Part shown: piece by piece, positions 18,738 to 27,910 of the stretch
How the letters are laid out: every line of letters begins with the position of its first letter
Numbering within the stretch: the stretch's first letter is position 1
Virus record (IMG/VR): IMGVR_UViG_3300031857_011362
Location: 1 to 64,000 of that record
Length of the DNA stretch: 64,000 bases
Strand: one strand, 5' to 3'
Origin: a virus
Made by a program: the position numbers and the translations under genes
The notes under the pieces: model-generated
What the model was told of the DNA's origin: nothing
The model's database searches: none
What the model saw: the letters and a program-made list of their open reading frames with translations, nothing else

Positions 18738-18971
18738 ATGGCTAATATTGCGGCTAGATTGGATAGCACTGGCAAGCTCTACACTAACAGTAATGGTAAT
18801 GTAGGGTTTAACGAGATCAGTCAGAGCAACATAAGCATCACCCTTAACGGGGTGTTTGCTTATACTTTGGATGAGTACACTGGCACTGAAAATGGCAAGG
18901 CCATGCAACAGCTAAATACGGGTGTACTTAAAATTTCCGGAGTTTTTGACGAGGTGTCGGGAATTACATAA
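18738..18971 (+). CDS. Small protein, LamG-less paralogue of the 13638 protein
   Basis: A 77-residue protein with a strong, closely spaced Shine-Dalgarno (ggaggtga). Its first part (IAARLDSTGKLYTNS..., ending VFAYTLDEYTGT) matches the start of the 315-residue lectin protein, and its last part (NGKAMQQLNTGVLKISGVFDEVSGIT) matches that protein's end. The LamG domain is simply absent. Both genes follow or precede GTRIYGNA-type fibre genes, so the small scaffold may be a fibre-associated tip or joint protein into which a lectin can be inserted. I know no named family for it. Confidence 0.65.
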   Translation: MANIAARLDSTGKLYTNSNGNVGFNEISQSNISITLNGVFAYTLDEYTGTENGKAMQQLNTGVLKISGVFDEVSGIT

Positions 18972-18992
18972 GTATATGTAAGGCAGAAATGT

Positions 18993-20786
18993 ATGGCTCT
19001 ATTAAAATCAGGTACTAGAATTTATGGAAATGCAACTATCGATACCCAATTGGCAATCGATGGTAGTAATTCCGCAACCAGTGCTAATACCGGTGCACTA
19101 GTTTTATCAAACGGTGGTTTAGGTGTACATGGTAACATCTACTCTGGTGCTGGATTATTTGCCACAGACGCTACTATCAGTGGTAATTTAACTGTAGGTG
19201 GCAATATAGCATACATCAATGTAACCAATTCTTACTTAACTGATGCACTAATTGAATTGGGTGGTAATAGTAACGGTGGTGCATTAACTTCTGATGACAA
19301 CAAAGATAGGGGTACTTTACTTCATTATCACGATGGCAACACGGCCGTTGACGCATTTATGGGTTGGGATAACTCAAATAATGAATTTGGATTTGGTAGT
19401 AATGTAACTGTAGCTAACAACGTAGTAACTATTAATCAATATGGTAATGTACGTGCTGACAGGTATTATGGTAATGGTAGTTCGTTGACTGGAGTTGTAG
19501 CAGATACACTTGGCGGACCTATTGCCAATCTAACGGTATCAGGTAATATTAATTTTGCAGGTACTAGTAACATCTTATTGGGCAATGTTTCTAACATCAA
19601 CTTAGGTGGTGGAACTGTTGGACAATTCTTACGTACAGATGGTAATGGTAATATTGCATTCGCATCAGTACAATCATTAGTCAAATCAAATATAACAAAT
19701 ATTGTTGCAGGATCTGCGATTGACATAACAGTGGATATGGGTAATTTAACATATCCGGGTGGTATATTTACACTAGAACAGTTAGGACCGATCAGTTTAT
19801 CAGCTACAAATCAATGGAATCAGAGTGGAGCTAACATTGGTACAAGTAAAAACGCTTATGCAAATTTTATTGCAAACACGGTTAATACATCGAATATAAA
19901 AATTACATTAAATCTAGCTAATGCTACATTTAATATCAATGCACAAAGTGATTCAATAACTTTTGGTAGTAGTACTATAACAGGTGCTAATCTAACAGCC
20001 TTAGGTATCACTGGTACAGGCGGAACTTATACTGTACCTAGCACATATCTAACCTCTAGTTCAACGCAAACAAATACTTCAGTACCTACCTCTGTAAGTT
20101 TAACTACTAATAGAAACATTCAAACTGGTTCTGGAACAACATTAACAAACAATCAACCAGTACCGTTTAATGTTACTGCATTGTCTGGTACGTTCCCAGC
20201 GAGTACAGTTCCATATTGGAGCTTGAATCAAACATTCAATTGGAATGCTACCACAACTGCAGGTGCAACTGTAGCCAGCGGTAATGTTGCATATGCAAAT
20301 ACAGCTAATAGCGTCAGTGGATCATTAACTAGTGTAGGTGCTACTAGTGGAACAAGTGTATCATTGGATAGTACGTTAACATATACCCTTACTAGTAATG
20401 ATTACTTTGGCGCTGGCCAATTTGGTGCTGGGTCTAGAACAATGACAACTACAGTAAATGGCACAGTTAACCCTGCAACAAAATACTACCCGTTGTTTTG
20501 GAAAACAACAGCTAACAGCACTATCCCTACATTTACAACCAGTGATAGTCGCAATAGCAATAATTTTGCAGTAGGTCAATCAGCAAATACAACAGCAATA
20601 TCTACGGATTTTCTATGGCTAGCAACACCTACTAATGTCGCACATACTTTTAAACATATTTTCTTAGGCTCAGATATTGTAGACACACCAGATGCATCTG
20701 CTAATATTACTATATCCGAACAAACATACCGTGTTTGGGGATTTACGAACTTTAGTGCAATTACTGCAATTATAGTAACTTCATAA
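18993..20786 (+). CDS. GN-repeat fibre protein of the GTRIYGNA type
   Basis: A 597-residue protein whose N-terminus (MALLKSGTRIYGNATIDTQL) pairs it with the giant protein at 14629. It has a DRG/GWD module at about residues 78-140 (YLTDALIELGGNSNGG...KDRGTLLHYH...AFMGWDNSNNEFGFGSN), GN repeats to about 235, and then a different Ser/Thr-rich beta region to the end with no family I recognise (VDMGNLTYPGGIFTLEQLGPISLSA onward). The last 100 residues include TYRVWGFTNFSAITAIIVTS. The C-terminal half replaces the long repeat array of the paralogue and may be its own receptor-binding part; that is inference. Confidence 0.7.
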   Translation: MALLKSGTRIYGNATIDTQLAIDGSNSATSANTGALVLSNGGLGVHGNIYSGAGLFATDATISGNLTVGGNIAYINVTNSYLTDALIELGGNSNGGALTSDDNKDRGTLLHYHDGNTAVDAFMGWDNSNNEFGFGSNVTVANNVVTINQYGNVRADRYYGNGSSLTGVVADTLGGPIANLTVSGNINFAGTSNILLGNVSNINLGGGTVGQFLRTDGNGNIAFASVQSLVKSNITNIVAGSAIDITVDMGNLTYPGGIFTLEQLGPISLSATNQWNQSGANIGTSKNAYANFIANTVNTSNIKITLNLANATFNINAQSDSITFGSSTITGANLTALGITGTGGTYTVPSTYLTSSSTQTNTSVPTSVSLTTNRNIQTGSGTTLTNNQPVPFNVTALSGTFPASTVPYWSLNQTFNWNATTTAGATVASGNVAYANTANSVSGSLTSVGATSGTSVSLDSTLTYTLTSNDYFGAGQFGAGSRTMTTTVNGTVNPATKYYPLFWKTTANSTIPTFTTSDSRNSNNFAVGQSANTTAISTDFLWLATPTNVAHTFKHIFLGSDIVDTPDASANITISEQTYRVWGFTNFSAITAIIVTS

Positions 20787-20787
20787 T

Positions 20788-21768
20788 ATGGCAGCATTAA
20801 CGTTCCCCTCACCAACGCAACTGAAGAATATATCTGCACCATCGGATGGTGCGGATGCCGCCACAAAGATATATGTAGATAACGCATTAGCTAGTGGTAG
20901 TGCAGTTGCAGCCGCGGCCGGTAGTAATAACTATATTCAATTTAACAGCAATGGTGTACTAGGGGCAAATAGTAACTTCACGTTTGATAGTACTACAAGT
21001 CTATTAACACTTACTGGTGATGGTATAATTACTGGTAATTTAAATGTTGGTGGTAATGTACAGTATGTTAACGTAACTAATTTATATGTAAAAGATGCAT
21101 TAATTGAGCAAGGTGGCGGAGCTAATAATGCTTTACTGTCTGCTAATGATGGAAAAGATAGGGGAACATTACTTCACTATTATACCACTGTTCCTGTAGA
21201 TGCTTTCATGGGCTGGCAAACAGCTAACAGTGAGTTTGTGTTTGCAAGTAATGCTAGTGCTAGTAATAATTTAGTTACAGTAAACAGTTTAGGTAATGTA
21301 CGAGCAAATTACTTTATCGGTAATGGTAGTTCTATAACCGGTGTTTCAGCCTCAAGTGCAACAACGGCAGTAACAGTAACCGGTAACGCTCAACCTAACA
21401 TCACCAGTCTTGGAACATTAGCTAACTTAACCGTTGCCGGCCCGGTTAATCTAGGTAATATAGGTAATATCACAATTACTGGTGGCAGTAACGGACAAGT
21501 TATAACTACAAATGGTAGTGGTGTATTAACTTTCAATACTCCCGTAGTTCCTGCATTGTCAGCTACAGTAGACGAATTTACAGGTAACGGCATACAAACT
21601 AGTTTTACCTTATCAGTTATTCCTACCGGAAAGAACTATACTTTTGCAGTAATACAGGGTATTATGCAACCAAAAAGTTCATATTCAGTAACAGGAGCCG
21701 TGTTGACATTTAGTTCTGCACCCCCGGATACTGCGTTAATAGAAATTACAACAATGGGGGTCAATTAA
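20788..21768 (+). CDS. Fibre protein with DRG/GWD module and 'FTGNG' beta tail
   Basis: A 326-residue protein. It starts with FPSPTQLKNISAPSDGADAATKIYVDNAL, the 'DAATKxYVD' element common at collar points of phage fibres, then YIQFNSNGVLGANSNFTF, a DRG/GWD module (about residues 96-155), GN repeats, and a C-terminal domain (VDEFTGNGIQTSFTLSVIPTGKNYTFAVIQGIMQPKSSYSVTGAVLTFSSAPPDTALIEITTMG). Versions of this last domain occur in the proteins at 21939, 27911 and 33042. The start lies 1 bp after the preceding stop, with no clear Shine-Dalgarno, implying coupled translation. Confidence 0.7.
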   Translation: MAALTFPSPTQLKNISAPSDGADAATKIYVDNALASGSAVAAAAGSNNYIQFNSNGVLGANSNFTFDSTTSLLTLTGDGIITGNLNVGGNVQYVNVTNLYVKDALIEQGGGANNALLSANDGKDRGTLLHYYTTVPVDAFMGWQTANSEFVFASNASASNNLVTVNSLGNVRANYFIGNGSSITGVSASSATTAVTVTGNAQPNITSLGTLANLTVAGPVNLGNIGNITITGGSNGQVITTNGSGVLTFNTPVVPALSATVDEFTGNGIQTSFTLSVIPTGKNYTFAVIQGIMQPKSSYSVTGAVLTFSSAPPDTALIEITTMGVN

Positions 21769-21769
21769 T

Positions 21770-21865
21770 ATGGATATTGGACCCGTAATGGTAATAACAA
21801 GTGGATCCTATCCTGCAGTTATTACTTACCGTAGAATATCTAGAAGTTGTGTATTTTATAAGTAG
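21770..21865 (+). CDS. Possible 31-residue ORF
   Basis: An ATG one base after the preceding stop opens a 31-codon frame (MDIGPVMVITSGSYPAVITY...SCVFYK). It has no recognisable domain. It could be a coupled small protein or chance. The 73 bases after it hold only the promoter-like element before the next gene. Confidence 0.25.
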   Translation: MDIGPVMVITSGSYPAVITYRRISRSCVFYK

Positions 21866-21909
21866 ACTAGCTATATTATTGAGTGTAGACTACTAATATC
21901 ACGTAAAAG

Positions 21910-21917
21910 ATAAATAT
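21910..21917 (+). promoter_or_regulatory. T4-type late promoter element
   Basis: ATAAATAT lies 21 bp upstream of the ATG at 21939, with a Shine-Dalgarno (agagga) between them. This is the normal arrangement with a short leader, in contrast to the leaderless-type elements elsewhere in the window. Confidence 0.6.
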
Positions 21918-21938
21918 AATATAGAAAGAGGAATCACC

Positions 21939-24900
21939 ATGGCAATTTTAAAAATTAAACCATTCAGTATTGATACTGCTGAACGTTTCACGTTTGCTAA
22001 CGCAAATATTACCGGTAATATAGAATCGGGTAATGCAAATCTAGGTAATTTAGCAATAGCTAATTTCTTTAGCGGTAACGGTAGCGCACTGACTTCAATA
22101 GTCGGTGCTAACGTCTCCGGTCAAGTAGGCAATGCATTAGTAGCTAGCACAGTTTATACTGCGGCTCAACCAATTATTACAAGTGTTGGTACGTTAACTA
22201 GTTTAACTGTATCAGGTAACAGTGATCTTGGTTCAGTTGCGAATGTTAAAATTAGTGGTGGTTCTAACGGGTATGTACTAAAGACTGATGGTTCTGGTAA
22301 TTTGTCATGGATAGCCGCTTCGACTGGTAATGCAAATGTTGGTGGTAGTAATTCTCAAGTTCAGTTTAATAACGGTACTAATCTAGCAGGAAGTGCGAAT
22401 CTAACATTTGACACAACAACAAACACGTTGTCTGCTACTAATTTCGTTGGTAACGGTAGTGGATTAACTGGTATTGTCGCTTCAAGCGGCACTGCAACTA
22501 AAACAGCAAACGGTACAAGTAACGTAGACATAGCAACTGCTAGTGGTAATATTACAATGGGTGTTGGTGGTACAGCCGGCGTAGTAACAATTACAACAAC
22601 AGGTATCAATGCTAATGGATACATTACTGCATCAGGTAACATAACTGGTAGTTATATTCTTGGTAATGGTAGTTCATTATCTAGCATCACTGGTGCTAAC
22701 GTAACAGGTGCAGTAGCATATGCTACCACTGCTAATAGTGTCGCCGGCGCTAACGTATCTGGTGCTGTTAATTTAGCAACATTTGCAGGTACCGCTAATA
22801 GTGTCGCCGGCGCTAACGTATCTGGTGCTGTTAATTTAGCAACATTTGCAGGTACTGCAAATGCAGTAGCTGGTGCTAATGTATCTGGTGCTGTTGCATA
22901 TGCTACTACTGCTAATAGTGTAGCAGGGGCTAATGTATCTGGTCAAGTCGCTAATGCACTAGTTGCAGGTACAGTTTATACTGCGGCTCAACCAATTATT
23001 ACAAGTGTTGGTACACTAACAAGTGTAGCTGTAACAGGTAATTTAACTGCCGGTAACGCTAATATATCCGGTACGTTAACTGTTGGTACAATTACAACAG
23101 CAGCCGGTGGTAGTGGTAACATCAGTGGTGTTGATGTTATTTCTGCAAATTTCTTTAGCGGTTCAGGTAATTTATTAAGCAATATTCAAGGTGCTAACGT
23201 AACAGGTGCTGTTGGTTTAGCAACATTTGCAGGTACTGCAAATGCAGTAGCTGGTGCTAACGTATCTGGTGCTGTCGCATATGCTACTACTGCTAATAGT
23301 GTAGTCGGTGCTAACGTCTCCGGTCAAGTAGGCAATGCATTAGTAGCTAGCACAGTTTATACTAATGCACAACCAAACATTACTAGTGTTGGTACATTAA
23401 CAAGTTTAAGTGTTACCGGCGATATTGGTGCAGCCAATCTAACATTAACTGGCAATTTAATTATCAGTGGAACCACAACTTCAGTTAACTCAACAGTTAC
23501 ACGTGTAGTTGATCCGTTGTTTGAATTGGGCGGCGGCGCAAATGGCGCAGCTCTTTTAGCAGACGATAACAAAGACCGTGGTTTATTGTTACACTATTAT
23601 AGTGGATCATCTACCGTTGATGCATTTATGGGTTGGGACGACAGCAACGGTGAATTTGGTGTTGGTAGCAATGTAACCGTAACTAATGAAGTTGTTACAT
23701 TTAATAGTTATGGTAATATTCGTGCTAATGTATATTTTGGTAATGGTAGTCAGTTAACTGGAGTAACTGCAACCGAACTTGGAACATTTGCAAACGCCGG
23801 ATTAACTACAGATGAATTATATCTACAAGCCACAACACGACTAAATGTAACCGCTAGTGGCACATCTGGATATTTATTTGACCAATATGGTGCTACAGTC
23901 AATCCTACAATATATGTTACTAGTGGTCAAACAATAGCATTTAATTTGAATGTATCTGGTCATCCATTTTTAATACAAACGGGTGCTGGATCAAACTACG
24001 ACACTGGCTTAGAACACGTTGATACTACGGGAACAGTATTAACTACTAGTTCAGCACAGGGAAAAGTAGCAGGAACACTATACTGGAAAGTTCCATATGG
24101 CATAACAGGTACTTACAAATATCAATGTTCTGCACATGGCGGGATGAATGGCAATATTATTGTAACTGATGCTAATATTGCAAACATAACCGTTGGTTTA
24201 GCAACATTCGCAACCACAGCAAATGCAGTAGCGGGGGCTAATGTCTCTGGTGCTGTGTCTTTTGCAACAACAGCAAATGCTGTAGCACTTGCAAATGTAT
24301 CAGGTGCCGGAAATATTGCATCTATCAATATCAGTGGAAATGCATCAGAAATATTATATGGTAATGGTGTATTTGCTACCGCTCCAGTAACATATAGTAA
24401 TAGTAATGTAGCAACATTCTTAGCAAGTTTTGGAAATAATAATATCTCTACTACAGGTAATGTAGCATTTAGTGGTGCTAACATAACTTTAGGATCGGTT
24501 TCTAACTTACACATTAGTGGCGGTAGTGCTAATTATGTATTAAAAACAGATGGTACAGGTAATTTAAGCTGGACAGCATTAACAACTACTACGCTAGTTG
24601 TAGATAGATTTACCGGTGACGGTACATGGACAATGCAAACATTATCTGCTACACCCCTTAGTGTAGACTATACGATTGTAGCTATTGGTGGTGTATTGCA
24701 ACCAAGAAACACATACAGTGTATTGGTGGCAGTTATTACATTCAGCGAAGCTCCTCCAGTTGGAGCAGTAGTTGAGATTACAACTGTTACCGGTGGAACC
24801 GGAGGTGGAGGTGGTAGCGGATCAGCACTTACTATACAAGATGAAGGATCAAATTTAACTACTACTGCGTCACTTATTAATTTTGTAGGTAATGGAATAT

Positions 24901-25244
24901 CATCTACAAACGTAGGAAATAGTGTTACTGTTACAGTAAATGGTGGTGCAAGCTGGACATATTCAGCAATTAGTGCAAACACATCAATGGTTCCGTCATA
25001 TAAGTATATTGTAGATACATCAACTGCTAACTTGACATTGACATTACCTGCTTCAGGTACGTTGGGCGATGAAATTTCTATTATTGATGGAACTGGCAAT
25101 GCAAGCACACATGCTATTACTGTAGCTAGAAATGGTGGTAATATTCAAGGTACTGCAAGCGATATGACAGTTACGACTGACAGAGCCGCATTTACTTTAG
25201 CGTATTATAATAGTACACAAGGTTGGTTGTTAACTAACGTTTAA
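21939..25244 (+). CDS. Large fibre protein with cupredoxin-like domain
   Basis: A 1101-residue protein starting MAILKIKPFSIDTAERFTFANANITGN, a type shared with 27911 and 33042. GN repeats with 21-residue tandem units (TANSVAGANVSGAVNLATFAG) fill residues up to 510, then a DRG/GWD module (about 517-580). Residues about 627-745 resemble a type I copper fold: GQTIAFNLNVSGHPFLI with His675, then YKYQCSAHGGMNG with Cys730, His733 and Met736, the C-x2-H-x2-M spacing of amicyanin. A 'FTGDG' beta module follows (888-955), then a C-terminal domain (YKYIVDTSTANLTLTLPASGTLGDEISIIDG) seen in other phage fibres. Copper binding is not shown; the four ligand types are present in order. Confidence 0.75.
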   Translation: MAILKIKPFSIDTAERFTFANANITGNIESGNANLGNLAIANFFSGNGSALTSIVGANVSGQVGNALVASTVYTAAQPIITSVGTLTSLTVSGNSDLGSVANVKISGGSNGYVLKTDGSGNLSWIAASTGNANVGGSNSQVQFNNGTNLAGSANLTFDTTTNTLSATNFVGNGSGLTGIVASSGTATKTANGTSNVDIATASGNITMGVGGTAGVVTITTTGINANGYITASGNITGSYILGNGSSLSSITGANVTGAVAYATTANSVAGANVSGAVNLATFAGTANSVAGANVSGAVNLATFAGTANAVAGANVSGAVAYATTANSVAGANVSGQVANALVAGTVYTAAQPIITSVGTLTSVAVTGNLTAGNANISGTLTVGTITTAAGGSGNISGVDVISANFFSGSGNLLSNIQGANVTGAVGLATFAGTANAVAGANVSGAVAYATTANSVVGANVSGQVGNALVASTVYTNAQPNITSVGTLTSLSVTGDIGAANLTLTGNLIISGTTTSVNSTVTRVVDPLFELGGGANGAALLADDNKDRGLLLHYYSGSSTVDAFMGWDDSNGEFGVGSNVTVTNEVVTFNSYGNIRANVYFGNGSQLTGVTATELGTFANAGLTTDELYLQATTRLNVTASGTSGYLFDQYGATVNPTIYVTSGQTIAFNLNVSGHPFLIQTGAGSNYDTGLEHVDTTGTVLTTSSAQGKVAGTLYWKVPYGITGTYKYQCSAHGGMNGNIIVTDANIANITVGLATFATTANAVAGANVSGAVSFATTANAVALANVSGAGNIASINISGNASEILYGNGVFATAPVTYSNSNVATFLASFGNNNISTTGNVAFSGANITLGSVSNLHISGGSANYVLKTDGTGNLSWTALTTTTLVVDRFTGDGTWTMQTLSATPLSVDYTIVAIGGVLQPRNTYSVLVAVITFSEAPPVGAVVEITTVTGGTGGGGGSGSALTIQDEGSNLTTTASLINFVGNGISSTNVGNSVTVTVNGGASWTYSAISANTSMVPSYKYIVDTSTANLTLTLPASGTLGDEISIIDGTGNASTHAITVARNGGNIQGTASDMTVTTDRAAFTLAYYNSTQGWLLTNV
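22690..22970 (+). repeat. Tandem 63-bp (21-residue) repeats in the fibre gene
   Basis: Units coding (A/S)VAGANVSGAV(N/A)xAT follow each other at 63-bp period, for example tcgccggcgctaacg at 22741 and again at 22804. Neighbouring units are nearly identical, so unit number may change by slippage or recombination without breaking the frame. Confidence 0.8.
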
Positions 25245-25259
25245 CCGAAAGTTAATATC

Positions 25260-27620
25260 ATGGCAAATTATAATTCATTAAAAAACGCGGGAATAGCAAA
25301 ACCTACAGGAAACATAAGTTTGGGTTCGGATTCTAGTAGATACACAGATATCTTTCTGAGCGGTAATGTTAATATTGCTGGTACTAGCTTGACCAGTACC
25401 AATGCTATTGCACCTAGAATAGCATCTATTGCTTATTTAGGTAATGATACAGCAGCCGATATTGCAGGCGGCACAACTGTTACATTAACTGGTAGTGGCT
25501 TTCAATCGGGCGCAGCAGTTTATGTAAGTGGTACTATAGCGTCATTGGTTGTCGTAGTAAGTTCAACTCAACTAACTTTTACTGCACCAGTAAAAGCTGC
25601 AGGAAATTATTCTCTTAGTGTAGTAAATTCAGACGGAGCAACTGCAACATTTATTCCAGGAATACAATATTCAGGTGTTCCAACTTGGTCTACTACTGCC
25701 GGTAGTTTAGCTACAGTATATGAAACATTCGCAATTAGCAACACCTTATCTGCTACTAGTGATAGCACAGTTACATACTCAGTAACATCTGGCTCACTAC
25801 CTGCAGGTGGTTCATTAAATTCATCTACTGGTGCACTAACTGGTACAGCATCTTCGGTTGGTTCTTCTACCACGTATAATTTCACAGTACGTGCAAGTGA
25901 TGGTGAAAATCAAGACACCGATAGAAATTTCAGTTATACAATCAATCCAGACGTAGTAACTTGGTCATCACCTGCAGCAGGTGCAACATTAACCGCTCAA
26001 ACAGGAATTGCATATACCCAAGCATTGAGCGCAACTAGTGCCGCAGGAAAATCTATCACATATTCAGCAAATGCATTGCCCGCTGGGCTAAGTATCAGTG
26101 GTTCAAGTATTACCGGAACGCCAAGTGCGGCGTCTTCTATTGCATCATTAATAACTGCAACGGCTGCAACCACAAATAAAACTGCAACTAGGACATTTAA
26201 TTGGAATATTCCTCTTGCACCTACTTATACCCTAACACCGGCATCTTCAAGTGTTAATGAAGGTTCAGCGTTGACATTTAATGTTGGTGGAACAAATATT
26301 ACCAATGGAACATATTACTGGTCGATTAATAATATCTCAACTGCGGCTGGTGATTTTTCAGCCAGTACTGGTTCATTTACAATAACTTCTAATGCCGGAT
26401 CATTTACAGTAACACCAACAGCCGATACAACAACTGAAGGAGTTCAAGCATTTACGGTGTCATTGAGAACTGGTAGTACTAGTGGTACCATAGTTGCCAC
26501 AAGTAGTACAGTAACAATTAATGATACTAGTGTGTCTCCGATTAATATTCTTTACTCTTGGGGATTTAATGAATATGGCCAGCAAGGCGTAGGTGATACT
26601 ACAAATAGATCTAGTCCAGTGCAGATTAGCAACACTACTACTTGGTCACAAATTTCTGCAGGTAATCTTAGTGGTCTGGCCATCAAAACAGATGGCACTA
26701 TGTGGTCATGGGGATATAATGGCAACGGCACCCTGGGTTTAGGTGACACTCTTCACCGATCCAGCCGAGTACAAATTGGAGCAGGTACTACATGGTCAAA
26801 AATTTCTGCAAATGGGGCTAGTAGCCTGGCCATCAAAACAGATGGTACGTTGTGGGCATGGGGCAAAAATGATAAAGGTCAACTAGGACAAGGTGATACC
26901 ACAAATAGATCCAGCCCAGTACAGATTGGTACACTAACTAATTGGTTAAGTATTTCTGCAGGTTATTATAGCTCTAGGGCCATCAAAACAGATGGTACGT
27001 TGTGGGCATGGGGTCGCGGCGACTTTGGGACGTTGGGTTTAGGAAATACTACAAATATATCCAGCCCAGTACAAATTGGTGCACTAACTAATTGGTCAAG
27101 CATTGCCATTGGCAATTATCACAACGTGGCCATCAAAACAGATGGTACGTTGTGGGCATGGGGACTTAATTCTTTTGGTGGCGCCGCATTACTTGGTTTA
27201 GGTAACGATACTATAAGTAGGTCTAGCCCAACACAGGTTGGGGCATTAACCAATTGGTCAACGCTTCCTGAAAATCTGAAAGGCACACACTGCGTGGCCA
27301 TCAAAACTGATGGTACGATGTGGTCATGGGGATATAATAACAATGGTCGATTGGGCCGAGATGGTACAGGTTCAAGTCCTCTGCAAATTGGTGAATTAAC
27401 TAATTGGTTAAATATTGCTGCAGGTTATGATTTCAACATTGCAGTCAAAACAGATGGTACCATATGGTCTTGGGGGCATAATAACCATGGTCAATTAGGT
27501 GTCACCACAGCCCTGCTTGCAGGCGAGCTTCGCCTGAATTATCCGGCACAAATTGGCGCATCAAACACTTGGTTAAGAGCTGCTGCTGGGCGCCAATTCG
27601 CATTAGCCGGGACAAGTTAA
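25260..27620 (+). CDS. IPT - putative Ig - Calx-beta - RCC1 seven-blade protein
   Basis: A 786-residue modular protein. After a short fibre-like start (SDSSRYTDIFLSGNVNIAG), residues about 51-140 are an IPT/TIG domain (GGTTVTLTGSGFQSGAAVYVSG), about 141-320 are two putative-Ig (He_PIG-type) domains (SGSLPAGGSLNSSTGALTGTAS; ALPAGLSISGSSITGTPS), about 322-425 a Calx-beta domain (VNEGSALTFNV...VTINDTS), and 430-786 seven RCC1 repeats of about 50 residues marked YSWGFNEYG, WSWGYNGNG, WAWGKNDKG, WAWGRGDFG, WAWGLNSFG, WSWGYNNNG and WSWGHNNHG. Seven blades make a closed beta-propeller. All modules are extracellular-adhesin types. It is the first of eight complete RCC1 genes here. Ligand unknown. Confidence 0.85.
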   Translation: MANYNSLKNAGIAKPTGNISLGSDSSRYTDIFLSGNVNIAGTSLTSTNAIAPRIASIAYLGNDTAADIAGGTTVTLTGSGFQSGAAVYVSGTIASLVVVVSSTQLTFTAPVKAAGNYSLSVVNSDGATATFIPGIQYSGVPTWSTTAGSLATVYETFAISNTLSATSDSTVTYSVTSGSLPAGGSLNSSTGALTGTASSVGSSTTYNFTVRASDGENQDTDRNFSYTINPDVVTWSSPAAGATLTAQTGIAYTQALSATSAAGKSITYSANALPAGLSISGSSITGTPSAASSIASLITATAATTNKTATRTFNWNIPLAPTYTLTPASSSVNEGSALTFNVGGTNITNGTYYWSINNISTAAGDFSASTGSFTITSNAGSFTVTPTADTTTEGVQAFTVSLRTGSTSGTIVATSSTVTINDTSVSPINILYSWGFNEYGQQGVGDTTNRSSPVQISNTTTWSQISAGNLSGLAIKTDGTMWSWGYNGNGTLGLGDTLHRSSRVQIGAGTTWSKISANGASSLAIKTDGTLWAWGKNDKGQLGQGDTTNRSSPVQIGTLTNWLSISAGYYSSRAIKTDGTLWAWGRGDFGTLGLGNTTNISSPVQIGALTNWSSIAIGNYHNVAIKTDGTLWAWGLNSFGGAALLGLGNDTISRSSPTQVGALTNWSTLPENLKGTHCVAIKTDGTMWSWGYNNNGRLGRDGTGSSPLQIGELTNWLNIAAGYDFNIAVKTDGTIWSWGHNNHGQLGVTTALLAGELRLNYPAQIGASNTWLRAAAGRQFALAGTS

Positions 27621-27632
27621 AAAATTAATAAA

Positions 27633-27845
27633 ATGAAATTTATAGGAATAACTATATTCGGCGGAGTCAACATTACATCTCCTCCTCCACCGCTTGGTAA
27701 TAAAGCTATATTTGGATATGGAAATAATGGATCAATAACATCAATAACTAACCTAGTATCAAACACCGGTGTTGTTTCTAGTAATATAACAGGGGTTGGT
27801 ACTGTAATGCGAATGCTCGCAGCCGCAGGATATTCATCAACTTAA
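27633..27845 (+). CDS. Small protein with a single kelch-like 'KAIFGYG' repeat
   Basis: A 70-residue protein: KFIGITIFGG, a proline linker (SPPPPLG), then NKAIFGYGNNGSITSITNLVSNTGVVSSNITGVGTVMRMLAAAGYS. The last part is one unit of a repeat that occurs many times in tail-fibre proteins of other phages (KAIFGYG...TNLVSNTGV...GVGTAR..LAAAGY). A single unit cannot make a propeller alone, so this may be an oligomerising blade or a leftover. The gene at 42277 ends in the same unit, and a decayed copy of its start is seen at 55729. Confidence 0.6.
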   Translation: MKFIGITIFGGVNITSPPPPLGNKAIFGYGNNGSITSITNLVSNTGVVSSNITGVGTVMRMLAAAGYSST

Positions 27846-27899
27846 CAATTTTATTAGATATACTTTGGAATTGCCTTAACGGGATGAATAGGTAATTTG

Positions 27900-27907
27900 A
27901 TAAATAC
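27900..27907 (+). promoter_or_regulatory. Late promoter ATAAATAC, 3 nt before ATG
   Basis: ATAAATAC is followed by agt and then the ATG at 27911. By the T4 rule for TATAAATA, transcription would start at or within a few bases of the ATG. There is no Shine-Dalgarno in the space. Confidence 0.65.
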
Positions 27908-27910
27908 AGT

